A DNA stretch of 15,343 nucleotides from an uncultured Bacilli bacterium (GCA_934153655.1 CAKPFH010000037.1:1-15343), one strand, 5' to 3'; shown: positions 5,884 to 14,008, numbered from the stretch's first letter. Made by a program: numbers and translations. Notes: generated from the sequence alone by a model not told the origin.

Positions 5884-7713
5884 ATGAATAATTTGTATGG
5901 AGTATTAAAAGATCATTTTATAAGTGATAAAATAAAACCAGAGATGTATAATATACCTTATTTTTCTGAATATTTAAGAACAATTAGTGATGAAGAAATG
6001 TATGTTATCTTAAAATATCCAACTAATAAGTTTCGTGATTATGTTAATTTTATTTATGCTTTAACTATGCAAGGAAAAGTAGTTGATTGTAGTTTAGTTC
6101 ATGAACTTGGTAAAATTCTTTATGATAGTCAATATGATAATATTGATGAATTAAAAAGTTTACTTTTAAAAACTGATATTATGCATAATAGTAATGTTTT
6201 AAAATTTGCTAGATCATATATCAATATTGCTGAACCAAGAAAAGCTAAATTTATTTATGAAGTAATTCGATATAACAATAGATTTGCAAGAGAACCAAAA
6301 GTCTTAATGCAACTTGTAACTTATGCTGGATATATTAAAAAAGAAGAACAATTAGATGCTTTAGAAAAACTATTAATAATACCTAGTATTTCTAAACATA
6401 AAGATTTTAATAGCTTTATTAACTTAATTTTAAATAATCCAAATTGTAAATTTTTAACAGCAATACCAAAATTACTTAGTAAATCATATGTATATAATAG
6501 TAATGATGCTTTACAACTTGTGTCTTTATTTGTAAAAGTTAAAGATGTACGTGTAGCTAATTTAATTTATAAAGTTATAAATAATAAAGAATTATTTGGT
6601 AGTAATGCTTTTGAAAGAACTATTAATTTTATTCTAAATAAGAGAAATAAAAAGAAATTATCACATTTAGAATATGTAATTTCAAGAAAAAATTACTTAA
6701 ATGATAGTCGTTTTACAGACTTTTTAGATTTATATGCAAGTACCGATATTATGTATCAATTAGATGCTATAACTGATTTAGTTGATAATAAAAAAGCTTA
6801 TACTTTTAATGCTAAAAATGAAAATGACTATAATTTACATGGAGTACTTAGTGATTATCAATTTGAATTAATAACTAAATATATTTTAAAAACTAAAGCA
6901 CCTTTCCAAGCTACTGAATTAGTTCATTTACCAAGTTCTATAAATTTAAGAGAATTAGATAATCAAATTATTTTAGATTATTTAAATAATTTAATAGAAA
7001 CAAGATATGATTTTCAAGCTCATGCTATGTCATCTTTATTAAAAATTGTTAATAGTAATAAATATTTATATCAAAGATATATGGTAAGTCCTAGTGAATA
7101 TACAACTAATAATTTAAAGAATTTTTCTAAATTACCAGAAGCTATGAAAACTATTTTACAAATAGAAGATGAAAACGCTTGTTTAAAAGTTTTAGATGTA
7201 TTAACACTTCCTTGTTTATTAGAAAGAGATGATTTCTCATATTTTATGAATAAATATGTTAAATTAAATAAAATGAGTAAAATAAATACTTTTATTAAAA
7301 TATTGGCTAAACAAAGATTTGTTGATTGCAATAATTTTGTACCATTAGATTGTATCGTTTACTGTGATGATTATAAGTTAGAATTACTTGAAAAAATTAT
7401 TATGGAAACAACAATTTATCGTAATAAAGAAAAATGTGAATTAATAAAAACTTTACTTGCTACAGATAATCGTTATGTTTTAAATTATATAACAGCTATT
7501 TTATTAAATATTAATTTTATTAGTGTAGATGATGCTAAAAATATGATTAAAGAAGCTATAGAAAATCCAAGTTTAGTTAATAATATAGCTAAAAATAATT
7601 TTGAAAAAAGAATGTATACAATAGATGTTATTTATGCTTATGAAGAATTAAATAAAAATCTAAGAGTAATTGATAAAGTAGGAAAAGTTTTAACTAAGAA
7701 AAAGAAAAATTAG
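5884..7713 (+). CDS. Large helical-repeat protein of unknown function
   Basis: A 609-residue protein with no signal peptide and no clear membrane segment, so probably cytoplasmic. ATG 5884 follows AAGGGGG at 5869-5875 and lies 25 bases after the predicted transcript start. The sequence is almost entirely predicted amphipathic helix, with recurring short units such as DALQLVSLFVKVKDVRVANLIYKVI, FERTINFILNK and FTDFLDLYASTDIMYQLDAITDLV, which suggests an alpha-solenoid scaffold (HEAT/TPR-like). No catalytic motif or known family was recognised. The C-terminus is lysine-rich (LTKKKKN). It is monocistronic, with its own strong promoter and terminator, so it is probably well expressed. A role in protein-protein contact is inferred from fold appearance only. 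Confidence 0.8.
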   Translation: MNNLYGVLKDHFISDKIKPEMYNIPYFSEYLRTISDEEMYVILKYPTNKFRDYVNFIYALTMQGKVVDCSLVHELGKILYDSQYDNIDELKSLLLKTDIMHNSNVLKFARSYINIAEPRKAKFIYEVIRYNNRFAREPKVLMQLVTYAGYIKKEEQLDALEKLLIIPSISKHKDFNSFINLILNNPNCKFLTAIPKLLSKSYVYNSNDALQLVSLFVKVKDVRVANLIYKVINNKELFGSNAFERTINFILNKRNKKKLSHLEYVISRKNYLNDSRFTDFLDLYASTDIMYQLDAITDLVDNKKAYTFNAKNENDYNLHGVLSDYQFELITKYILKTKAPFQATELVHLPSSINLRELDNQIILDYLNNLIETRYDFQAHAMSSLLKIVNSNKYLYQRYMVSPSEYTTNNLKNFSKLPEAMKTILQIEDENACLKVLDVLTLPCLLERDDFSYFMNKYVKLNKMSKINTFIKILAKQRFVDCNNFVPLDCIVYCDDYKLELLEKIIMETTIYRNKEKCELIKTLLATDNRYVLNYITAILLNINFISVDDAKNMIKEAIENPSLVNNIAKNNFEKRMYTIDVIYAYEELNKNLRVIDKVGKVLTKKKKN

Positions 7714-7736
7714 AAATTTCGGTTTCTAATTTTTTT
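7705..7736. terminator. Bidirectional intrinsic terminator between convergent genes
   Basis: AATTAGAAA (7708-7716) and TTTCTAATT (7723-7731) form a 9-bp stem around a 6-base loop. T follows on the plus strand (7730-7736), and the A-rich left flank gives T on the minus strand. It overlaps the stop codon of the rightward gene and the end of the leftward gene. Confidence 0.85.
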
Positions 7737-8118
7737 ATATAGTTGTTTCTTCTAATTCTGATACATCAAATTTATTATTATTTAAATTAATAAAAACAAT
7801 ATAAAAAGCAATAAAAGAAGAAATAAAAGCAAGAAAAGCTGCTAATAATTCTAAATTACTATTAAAATCATCTTTATTATCAATTTTTTGTCTTATATAA
7901 CTATTATAGATAAAATAAAGGGCAATTATTAAGACTATAGTTTTATTTATTAAAGATATATATATACTTTGTTTTTCATCAAAAATAAGATTTTTATTTT
8001 CTAGTTTTAGTTTTTCATTATAGTTTAATAATAAAGAAATAAGTAGAGTTATAATAAATATGGTAATAGCTATTATACTTAAATTAATAAGTTTTATTTC
8101 TTTATTTTTATTATTCAT
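7735..8118 (-). CDS. Small membrane protein of unknown function, three predicted membrane segments
   Basis: A 127-residue protein, the only convincing minus-strand gene in the window. Hydrophobic segments at about 11-32, 52-72 and 89-111 suggest three membrane helices, with a charged loop (33-50, LNYNEKLKLENKNL) and an acidic tail (SELEETTI). No family was recognised. The start is ATG at 8118-8116. There is no ribosome binding site; a TATAAT lies only five bases upstream of the ATG, so either the message is leaderless or translation starts weakly. Codon use matches its neighbours. It is convergent with the helical-repeat gene and divergent from the str operon. Confidence 0.65.
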   Translation of the reverse strand: MNNKNKEIKLINLSIIAITIFIITLLISLLLNYNEKLKLENKNLIFDEKQSIYISLINKTIVLIIALYFIYNSYIRQKIDNKDDFNSNLELLAAFLAFISSFIAFYIVFINLNNNKFDVSELEETTI

Positions 8119-8123
8119 ATTAA

Positions 8124-8174
8124 ATTATACTAATATAGTTATAAAATATTAGTTTTATAGTTAAAACATGTAAA
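8124..8174 (-). promoter_or_regulatory. Possible promoter(s) of the small membrane protein gene
   Basis: On the minus strand, TTTACA (8174-8169), a 17-base spacer and TAATAT (8151-8146) form one candidate. A perfect TATAAT (8129-8124) five bases before the ATG, without a good -35, is another. The AT-richness makes both weak calls. Confidence 0.35.
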
Positions 8175-8201
8175 AAAATATTAAAAAAACAAGAAAAAAT
8201 A

Positions 8202-8230
8202 TTGACAAGGTAGGTTAGTTATTGTATAGT
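8202..8230 (+). promoter_or_regulatory. Promoter of the str operon
   Basis: TTGACA (8202-8207), 17 bases, and TATAGT (8225-8230). The transcript would start near 8237 and carry a leader of about 90 bases before rpsL. Confidence 0.8.
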
Positions 8231-8243
8231 ATTCATGTTTGTG

Positions 8244-8310
8244 AAATTGGGCTTAGTTTAAGTAAGTCTTAATTTTATAAGGATAAATGACACACCAGGG
8301 TATGTGTGTG
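8244..8310 (+). promoter_or_regulatory. str operon 5' leader with two hairpins
   Basis: The first stem pairs 8244-8255 (AAATTGGGCTTA) with 8263-8275, with G-U pairs and a bulge. The second pairs ACACAC (8290-8295) with GTGTGT (8304-8309) directly before the AAGGAG of rpsL. Neither has a terminator tail. A structured leader this close to the ribosome binding site may allow autoregulation by a ribosomal protein; no known leader family was recognised with certainty. Confidence 0.4.
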
Positions 8311-8326
8311 TTGGGAAGGAGAAAAT

Positions 8327-8743
8327 ATGCCTACAATTAATCAATTAGTTAGAAAAGGTAGAGGTAAAAAGGTTAGAAAACCAAAATCACCTGTATTATT
8401 AGTTGGTGTTAATACAATTCAAAAGAAACAAACTAAGATTAATGCACCTCAAAAGCGTGGTGTTTGTGTTCGTGTTGGAACAATGACTCCAAAGAAACCA
8501 AACTCAGCTCTTCGTAAATATGCTCGTGTAAGATTATCTAATAGCATGGAAGTAACTTGTTATATTCCAGGTGAAGGACATAACTTACAAGAACATAGTG
8601 TTGTATTAATAAGAGGTGGTCGTGTACCAGACTTAATTGGTGTTAGATATCATATTATTCGTGGAACTTTAGATACTGCTGGAGTTAAAGACAGAAAACA
8701 AGGTCGTAGTAAATATGGTGCTAAACGTGAAAAGAAAAAATAA
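8327..8743 (+). CDS. rpsL: 30S ribosomal protein S12
   Basis: A 138-residue S12, Firmicutes-type in length. It sits at the decoding centre and contributes to translational accuracy. Conserved blocks include MPTINQLVRKGR at the start, RGVCVRVGTMTPKKPNSALRKYARVRL (44-70), GHNLQEHSVVLIRGGRV and the end QGRSKYGAK. ATG 8327 is set by AAGGAG at 8316-8321 and the canonical N-terminus. Lys56, the first classical streptomycin site, is present. The second loop, normally GGRVKDLPGVRYH, reads GGRVPDLIGVRYH: position 101 is Pro instead of Lys and 104 is Ile instead of Pro. Asp102, the residue methylthiolated by RimO in some bacteria, is kept. It is the first gene of the str operon. Confidence 0.98.
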   Translation: MPTINQLVRKGRGKKVRKPKSPVLLVGVNTIQKKQTKINAPQKRGVCVRVGTMTPKKPNSALRKYARVRLSNSMEVTCYIPGEGHNLQEHSVVLIRGGRVPDLIGVRYHIIRGTLDTAGVKDRKQGRSKYGAKREKKK

Positions 8744-8775
8744 TTAAAATTAAATTTTGAAAGGAGGACAATAGT

Positions 8776-9243
8776 ATGCGTAAAAAACGTGCTGTTATAA
8801 GAGATGTATTACCAGATCCTATATATAATTCAAAAGTAGTTACTAAGTTAATTAATCGTATTATGCTTGATGGTAAAAAAGGTAAAGCAGAAACAATTTT
8901 ATATGATGCTTTTGATATGATAAAGGAAAAAACAGGTGAAGAACCAGTTAAAGTTTTTGAAAAAGCTTTAGAAAATATTAAACCTCAATTAGAAGTTAAA
9001 TCTCGTCGTGTTGGGGGATCAAACTATCAAGTACCTATTGAAGTTAGTGACAGAAGAAGTCAAACTTTAGGTCTTCGTTGGTTAGTAAATTATGCAAGAC
9101 TTAGAGGAGGAAACTCAATGGCTTTAAATCTTGCTAATGAAATTATTGATGCTTCAAATGGAACAGGTGGAGCAGTTAAAAAGAGAGAAGATACCCATAG
9201 AATGGCAGAAGCTAATAAAGCATTTGCACATTATCGTTGGTAG
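8776..9243 (+). CDS. rpsG: 30S ribosomal protein S7
   Basis: A 155-residue S7, a primary binder of the 16S rRNA 3' domain that organises the head of the small subunit. Typical blocks are MRKKRAVIRDVLPDPIYNSKVV at the start, KVFEKALENIKPQLEVKSRRVGGSNYQVPIEV, SQTLGLRWLVNYAR and the C-terminal KKREDTHRMAEANKAFAHYRW. Length is normal for bacteria. A strong AAGGAGG (8761-8767) lies eight bases before ATG 8776. It is 32 bases after rpsL and 15 bases before fusA, so it is co-transcribed. In E. coli S7 represses this operon by binding its mRNA; whether that holds here is not visible. Confidence 0.98.
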   Translation: MRKKRAVIRDVLPDPIYNSKVVTKLINRIMLDGKKGKAETILYDAFDMIKEKTGEEPVKVFEKALENIKPQLEVKSRRVGGSNYQVPIEVSDRRSQTLGLRWLVNYARLRGGNSMALNLANEIIDASNGTGGAVKKREDTHRMAEANKAFAHYRW

Positions 9244-9258
9244 AAAGGATTTAAAATT

Positions 9259-11328
9259 ATGGCTCGTGAAACATCATTATTGATGACAAGAAATATTGGA
9301 ATTATGGCTCATATTGATGCAGGTAAAACTACTTGTACTGAACGTGTTTTATTCCATACAAAGAAAATCCATAAGATTGGTGAAACTCATGATGGTGAAT
9401 CACAAATGGACTGGATGGCTCAAGAACAAGAAAGAGGTATTACAATTACAAGTGCAGCAACTACTGCATTCTGGAAAAAATATCGTTTCAATATAATTGA
9501 CACTCCAGGACACGTAGATTTCACTGTTGAAGTTAGTCGTAGTTTAAGAGTATTAGATGGAGCTGTTGCTTTAATTGATGCTCAAGCTGGTGTTGAACCA
9601 CAAACTGAAACTGTATGGCGTCAAGCTACAGAATTCATGGTTCCAAGATTAATATTTGCCAATAAAATGGACAAAATGGGGGCAGATTTTGTTTGGAGTT
9701 TAAAAACAATTGATAACCGTTTAGGTGTCAATGCTAAACCTATTGAATGGCCAATTGGAGCTGAATCAGATTTCCGTGGTGTAATTGATTTAGTTACTAT
9801 GAAAGCTTATGAATATGATGGTAAACCAGAAGAAGATGCTAAAGAAATAGAAATTCCTGCTGATTTAGTAGAAATTGCTAAAGAAAAACGTGAAGAATTA
9901 ATTGAAGCTGTTGCTGAATTTGATGATGATATGATGATGACTTACCTTGATGGTGGAGAAATTACTGTTGATATGATTAAAAAAGCAATTAGAAAAGGAA
10001 CACTTGCTGTTAAATTCTTCCCAGTTATGTGTGGAACTGCTTTAGGAAATAAAGGTATTAAGTTATTACTAGATGCTGTTATTGATTACTTACCATCTCC
10101 ACTTGATATTCCATCAATTAAAGGAGTAACATTAGATGGAGAGGAAACTGTAAGACATCCAAGTGATGATGAACCATTTAGTGCTTTAGCATTTAAAGTT
10201 ATGACCGATCCATTTGTTGGACGTTTAACTTTCTTCCGTGTTTATTCAGGTCATTTATCTAGTGGATCTTATGTATTAAACTCAACAAAAGATGTTAAAG
10301 AAAGAATTGGTCGTATTTTACAAATGCATGCAAATCATCGTACTGAAATTACTGATGTATATACAGGTGATATTGCAGCAGCAGTTGGTCTTAAAAATAC
10401 AACAACAGGAGACACTTTATGTGATGAAAAGAAACCTGTTATTCTAGAACAAATGGAATTCCCAGAACCAGTTATTGAACTTGCTGTTGAACCAAAATCA
10501 AAAGCAGATCAAGAAAAAATGGGAATTGCTCTTCAAAAATTAGCAGAAGAAGATCCTACATTTAAAGTTCATACTAACCAAGAAACAGGTCAAACTGTAA
10601 TTGCAGGTATGGGTGAACTTCACTTAGATGTATTAGTTGATCGTATGAGAAGAGAATTCCAAGTTGAAGCAAACATTGGTAAACCACAAGTTGCTTATCG
10701 TGAAACCATTAAACAAGCTGGTGAATGTGAAGGTAAGTATATTAAACAATCTGGTGGACGTGGACAATACGGACATGTTTGGATTAGATTTGAACCAAAT
10801 CCTGATAAAGGATATGAATTCGTTGATGAAATCGTTGGAGGTGTTGTTCCTCGTGAATATATTCCAGTAGTAGATAAAGGTTTACAAGAAGCACTTCAAA
10901 CTGGGGTACTTGCAGGATATCCAATGATCGATGTTAAAGCAACTTTATTTGATGGTTCTTACCATGAAGTTGACTCTAACGAAATGGCTTTCAAAATTGC
11001 AGCAAGCTTTGCATTAAAGGAAGCTAAAAACAAATGTAAACCAGTATTACTTGAACCAATTATGAAAGTTGATGTTACTGTACCAGATGAATATTTTGGT
11101 AATGTAATGGGAGACTTAACTAGTCGTCGTGGACGTCCACTTGGTCAAGAAAATGTTGGTAATGCTATTAAACTAAGTGCAATGGTACCACTTTCTGAAA
11201 TGTTTGGTTATGCAACTGGTTTAAGAAGTAATACTCAAGGTAGAGGAAACTTTATAATGCAATTTGATCATTATGAAGAAGTACCTACTAATATTGCTGC
11301 TGAAATAATCAAAAAAAGCGGTAATTAA
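9259..11328 (+). CDS. fusA: Elongation factor G
   Basis: A 689-residue translational GTPase that drives ribosomal translocation and, with RRF, ribosome recycling. GTP-binding motifs are AHIDAGKTT (17-25), RGITI in switch I, DTPGH (81-85) and NKMD (135-138). Domain II and the domain III-V blocks follow, for example GMGELHLDVLVDRM and GRGQYGHVWIRFEP, with SRRGRPLGQENVG and YATGLRSNTQGRG near the end. Length is normal for single-copy bacterial EF-G. AAAGGA lies just upstream of ATG 9259. It belongs to the str operon; 103 AT-rich bases without a clear terminator separate it from tuf. Confidence 0.98.
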   Translation: MARETSLLMTRNIGIMAHIDAGKTTCTERVLFHTKKIHKIGETHDGESQMDWMAQEQERGITITSAATTAFWKKYRFNIIDTPGHVDFTVEVSRSLRVLDGAVALIDAQAGVEPQTETVWRQATEFMVPRLIFANKMDKMGADFVWSLKTIDNRLGVNAKPIEWPIGAESDFRGVIDLVTMKAYEYDGKPEEDAKEIEIPADLVEIAKEKREELIEAVAEFDDDMMMTYLDGGEITVDMIKKAIRKGTLAVKFFPVMCGTALGNKGIKLLLDAVIDYLPSPLDIPSIKGVTLDGEETVRHPSDDEPFSALAFKVMTDPFVGRLTFFRVYSGHLSSGSYVLNSTKDVKERIGRILQMHANHRTEITDVYTGDIAAAVGLKNTTTGDTLCDEKKPVILEQMEFPEPVIELAVEPKSKADQEKMGIALQKLAEEDPTFKVHTNQETGQTVIAGMGELHLDVLVDRMRREFQVEANIGKPQVAYRETIKQAGECEGKYIKQSGGRGQYGHVWIRFEPNPDKGYEFVDEIVGGVVPREYIPVVDKGLQEALQTGVLAGYPMIDVKATLFDGSYHEVDSNEMAFKIAASFALKEAKNKCKPVLLEPIMKVDVTVPDEYFGNVMGDLTSRRGRPLGQENVGNAIKLSAMVPLSEMFGYATGLRSNTQGRGNFIMQFDHYEEVPTNIAAEIIKKSGN

Positions 11329-11370
11329 TAAATTGCTTTATTAAAAAAATAAAAATAATTAAAAAAAGTG

Positions 11371-11403
11371 TTGTATTTTATTAAATATTTGATAAAATAT
11401 AAT
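11371..11403 (+). promoter_or_regulatory. Possible internal promoter of tuf
   Basis: TTGTAT (11371-11376), 16 bases and TAAAAT (11393-11398) form one option; a perfect TATAAT (11398-11403) overlaps it but has no good -35 at proper spacing. It would add tuf expression to read-through from the str promoter. The sequence is very AT-rich, so chance matches are likely. Confidence 0.45.
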
Positions 11404-11431
11404 AGTAATCAAAAAAAGGAGGAAATTTAAT

Positions 11432-12616
11432 ATGGCAAAAGAAAAATTTGATCGTAGTAAACCACATGTTAACATTGGTACAATCGGACATGTTGACCAT
11501 GGTAAAACTACATTAACAGCTGCTATTTCTAAAGTATTAGCAGGAAAAAATGGAAATCAACAAGTTGATTTTGCAAATATCGATAAGGCACCAGAAGAAA
11601 GAGAAAGAGGTATTACAATTAATACTGCTCATATCGAGTATTCTACAGACAAGAGACACTATGCCCATGTAGACTGTCCAGGACATGCTGACTATGTTAA
11701 AAACATGATTACAGGTGCTGCTCAAATGGATGGAGCAATTCTTGTTATTGCTGCTACTGATGGACCAATGGCACAAACTCGTGAACATATCTTACTTGCT
11801 CGTCAAGTAGGTGTACCAAAAATGGTAGTATTCATGAACAAATGTGATATGGTTGATGATGAAGAATTATTAGAATTAGTAGAAATGGAAATCCGTGATT
11901 TATTAAATGAATATGGATACGATGGAGACAATACTCCAATCATTCGTGGTTCAGCTTTAAAAGCTCTAGAAGGAGATCCAAAATGGGTTGAATCTATTAA
12001 TGAATTAATGGATGCTGTTGACACTTGGATTCCAACTCCAGTTCGTGATAATGACAAACCATTCTTAATGAGTATTGAAGATGTATTCACAATCACTGGA
12101 CGTGGAACAGTTGTTACAGGACGTGTTGAACGTGGAACATTAAAATTAAATGATGAAGTAGAAATCGTTGGTATCAAACCTACTCAAAAAACAGTTGTTA
12201 CTGGTATTGAAATGTTTAGAAAACAATTAGATTTCGCTGAAGCTGGAGACAATGCTGGTGTACTTTTACGTGGTATTGCAAGAGAAGACGTAGAACGTGG
12301 ACAAGTACTTGCTAAACCAGGAACAGTTACACCTCATACTAAGTTTGAAGCTGAAGTTTACATTCTTACTAAAGAAGAAGGTGGACGTCATACTCCATTC
12401 TTTGCAAACTATCGTCCTCAATTCTATTTCAGAACTACAGACGTTACTGGTGTAATCGAATTACCACAAGGAACTGAAATGGTAATGCCAGGTGATAATG
12501 TTTCAATTTCTGTTGAATTAATTCACCCAATTGCTCTTGAACAAGGTACTAAATTCTCAATTCGTGAAGGTGGACGTACTGTTGGAGCTGGATCAGTTTC
12601 TAAAATTGATAAATAA
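11432..12616 (+). CDS. tuf: Elongation factor Tu
   Basis: A 394-residue GTPase that carries aminoacyl-tRNA to the ribosome. GTP-binding motifs are GHVDHGKTT (19-27), RGITINTAH in switch I, DCPGHADY (81-88) and NKCD (136-139). The beta-barrel domains carry RGIAREDVERGQVL, RHTPFFANYRPQFYFRTTDVTG and REGGRTVGAGSVSKI. Length is that of a normal bacterial EF-Tu. AAGGAGG (11416-11422) precedes ATG 11432. It is the last gene of the str operon, followed by a clear terminator. Codon use is similar to fusA and richer in C-ending codons than the surface genes, as expected for a highly expressed gene. Confidence 0.98.
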   Translation: MAKEKFDRSKPHVNIGTIGHVDHGKTTLTAAISKVLAGKNGNQQVDFANIDKAPEERERGITINTAHIEYSTDKRHYAHVDCPGHADYVKNMITGAAQMDGAILVIAATDGPMAQTREHILLARQVGVPKMVVFMNKCDMVDDEELLELVEMEIRDLLNEYGYDGDNTPIIRGSALKALEGDPKWVESINELMDAVDTWIPTPVRDNDKPFLMSIEDVFTITGRGTVVTGRVERGTLKLNDEVEIVGIKPTQKTVVTGIEMFRKQLDFAEAGDNAGVLLRGIAREDVERGQVLAKPGTVTPHTKFEAEVYILTKEEGGRHTPFFANYRPQFYFRTTDVTGVIELPQGTEMVMPGDNVSISVELIHPIALEQGTKFSIREGGRTVGAGSVSKIDK

Positions 12617-12623
12617 TAAAATT

Positions 12624-12655
12624 AAAGGTACTTGCAAAAAGTATCTTTTTTTTTT
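12624..12655 (+). terminator. Intrinsic terminator of the str operon
   Basis: GGTACTT (12627-12633) pairs with AAGTATC (12639-12645) with one G-U pair around a 5-base loop, flanked by AAA/TTT and followed by ten T. Confidence 0.85.
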
Positions 12656-12665
12656 ACTTTTTTTA

Positions 12666-12674
12666 TGCTATACT
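12666..12674 (+). promoter_or_regulatory. Extended -10 promoter of the M23 peptidase gene
   Basis: TGCTATACT provides an extended -10; the -35 region is only a T run that belongs to the preceding terminator. The start codon follows within 19 bases, so the leader is short. Confidence 0.5.
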
Positions 12675-12692
12675 TTTTATAGAGGGTAAGAT

Positions 12693-13889
12693 ATGAAGAG
12701 AAAAATAATTATTTCTATGCTTCTATTATTAGTATTAATTCCTTTAAAGGTTGAAGCTAAAACCTTAAGAGATTTAAAAAATGAATTAGCAGCTTTAAAA
12801 CAAAAAAAAGCTGATGCTGATTATAATAAACAAAAAACTCAACAAGAGTTAAATAATGTTAACAACAACATTGAAACAACTACTAATAAAATGAAGCAAA
12901 ATGAAGAAAATATTGAAAAACTTAATAAAGAAATAGCAGAGTTAAATGAAAAAGCTAAACAAAGAGAACTAGAAATAAAAGAAGTTATGCACTTTTTACA
13001 AATTGCAAATGGTGAAAATGCTTATCTTGAATACATCTTTGGGGCTAAAGACATAACCGATTTTATTTATCGTAGTGCTATTTCAGGACAACTTGTTTCT
13101 TATAATGATAAACTAATAGATGAATACAATGAAACAATTAAAACTAACAAGAAAAAACAAGAAGACTTGAAAAAAGAATTAGAAGATTTAGCTAAAAAAC
13201 AAGAAGAGTTATCCGTTAGTTTAAGTAATTTAGGAAAAGAATTACAAGGAATGCTAGATGTTTCCTTATCAATAGATGAAGAAATAGTAGCTCAAGAAAA
13301 AGTTATAAATTACTATGAAAAAACTTTATCATGTGGCTTAGATGAAAATATTAACTTATGTGGTAAAGTTCCATATTCAGGTAGTTTTGTAAGACCAGTT
13401 TTAAATGGTCGAATCACCAGCGTCTTTGGTTGGCGTTGTTATACAAGAAATAATGGTCAAAAATACTGTGGTTATCATAATGGTATTGATATAGCCGGAG
13501 GAGATACAAGAATATATGCGGCAGCTCCAGGTACTGTTGCAGCCATTTTACCTCAACAAAGCTGTGGTGGAAATATGTTATTTATCCATCATAATGTAGG
13601 AGGAAATTATTATACAACAGCTTACTTCCATGTTAAAAATATCAATGTTAGAGTAGGCGACTATGTTGATCAAAATACGATTGTTGCTACTATGGGTGGA
13701 GGATCTGATACCTGGTGGTATGATAAATGTACAACAGGTGATCATCTTCACTTTGCCGTTGCAACAGGATTATATATGAAAGAATATACTTATTGGTCAA
13801 CCTATACAGCTAGAAACATTAACCCAACAAGCGTTGTTAATTTCCCAGCACCATATGTATGGTTCTCAAATAGAGTAACAAGATATTAA
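12693..13889 (+). CDS. Exported coiled-coil M23 family peptidase (probable peptidoglycan endopeptidase)
   Basis: A 398-residue exported protein. A signal peptide covers residues 1-22 (KRKIIISMLLLLVLIPLKVEA). Residues about 25-100 and 140-205 are long charged coiled coils, as in PcsB, EnvC and similar wall-hydrolase regulators. The M23 zinc metallopeptidase domain spans about 232-360, with ligands in HNGID (His262, Asp266) and HLHF (His351, His353), plus His312 in YFH. Both zinc motifs are intact, so it is probably active. Six cysteines (214, 223, 249, 259, 291, 346) lie in the exported part. Peptidoglycan cleavage during growth or division is the family role. The start is set by AGAGGG at 12681-12686. 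Leader peptide A of copy 2 begins 21 bases after its stop with no terminator between, so they are probably co-transcribed. Confidence 0.9.
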   Translation: MKRKIIISMLLLLVLIPLKVEAKTLRDLKNELAALKQKKADADYNKQKTQQELNNVNNNIETTTNKMKQNEENIEKLNKEIAELNEKAKQRELEIKEVMHFLQIANGENAYLEYIFGAKDITDFIYRSAISGQLVSYNDKLIDEYNETIKTNKKKQEDLKKELEDLAKKQEELSVSLSNLGKELQGMLDVSLSIDEEIVAQEKVINYYEKTLSCGLDENINLCGKVPYSGSFVRPVLNGRITSVFGWRCYTRNNGQKYCGYHNGIDIAGGDTRIYAAAPGTVAAILPQQSCGGNMLFIHHNVGGNYYTTAYFHVKNINVRVGDYVDQNTIVATMGGGSDTWWYDKCTTGDHLHFAVATGLYMKEYTYWSTYTARNINPTSVVNFPAPYVWFSNRVTRY

Positions 13890-13909
13890 AAAAGAAAGGA
13901 GTAAAAAAT

Positions 13910-13990
13910 ATGAATGATAGCTTTACAAACACTAATACTCCTACTTTACAAAACTTTACATGGGGGGGGGGAGGTAGAAATACCCTATAA
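13910..13990 (+). CDS. Leader peptide A, copy 2, 26-residue small ORF with G run
   Basis: ATG 13910 is preceded by AAAGGAG (13895-13901) at good spacing. The peptide begins MNDSFTNTN, continues TPTLQNFTWGGGG and ends RNTL at TAA 13988-13990. It is polar, Thr/Asn-rich, with no signal peptide or membrane segment. Its core matches copy 1. The glycines come from the ten-G run, so slippage changes the C-terminus. With nine G the product would be 40 residues, ending in KNDT at TAA 14031-14033; with eleven G it would stop at a TAG just after the run. It follows the M23 peptidase by 21 bases. No family was recognised. A cis-acting leader role is the favoured inference; an independent peptide product is possible. 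Confidence 0.65.
   Translation: MNDSFTNTNTPTLQNFTWGGGGRNTL
13962..13971 (+). repeat. Run of ten G in leader ORF, copy 2
   Basis: Same length and codon position as the run at 42-51, followed here by AGG before the shared TAGAAATACCCTATAA. Confidence 0.85.
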
Positions 13991-13991
13991 C

Positions 13992-14008
13992 TCCTTATAT
14001 ATAAAGGA
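13992..14008 (+). other. Small hairpin between leader ORF and terminator, copy 2
   Basis: TCCTT (13992-13996) pairs with AAGGA (14004-14008) around ATATATA. Copy 1 has the same core with three more pairs. It hides an AAGGA sequence that could serve as a ribosome binding site. Confidence 0.45.

Noticed and set aside
11537..12177. Minus-strand ORFs of 83 and 124 codons inside tuf
   Set aside because: They are antisense shadows of a highly conserved gene and have no independent support.
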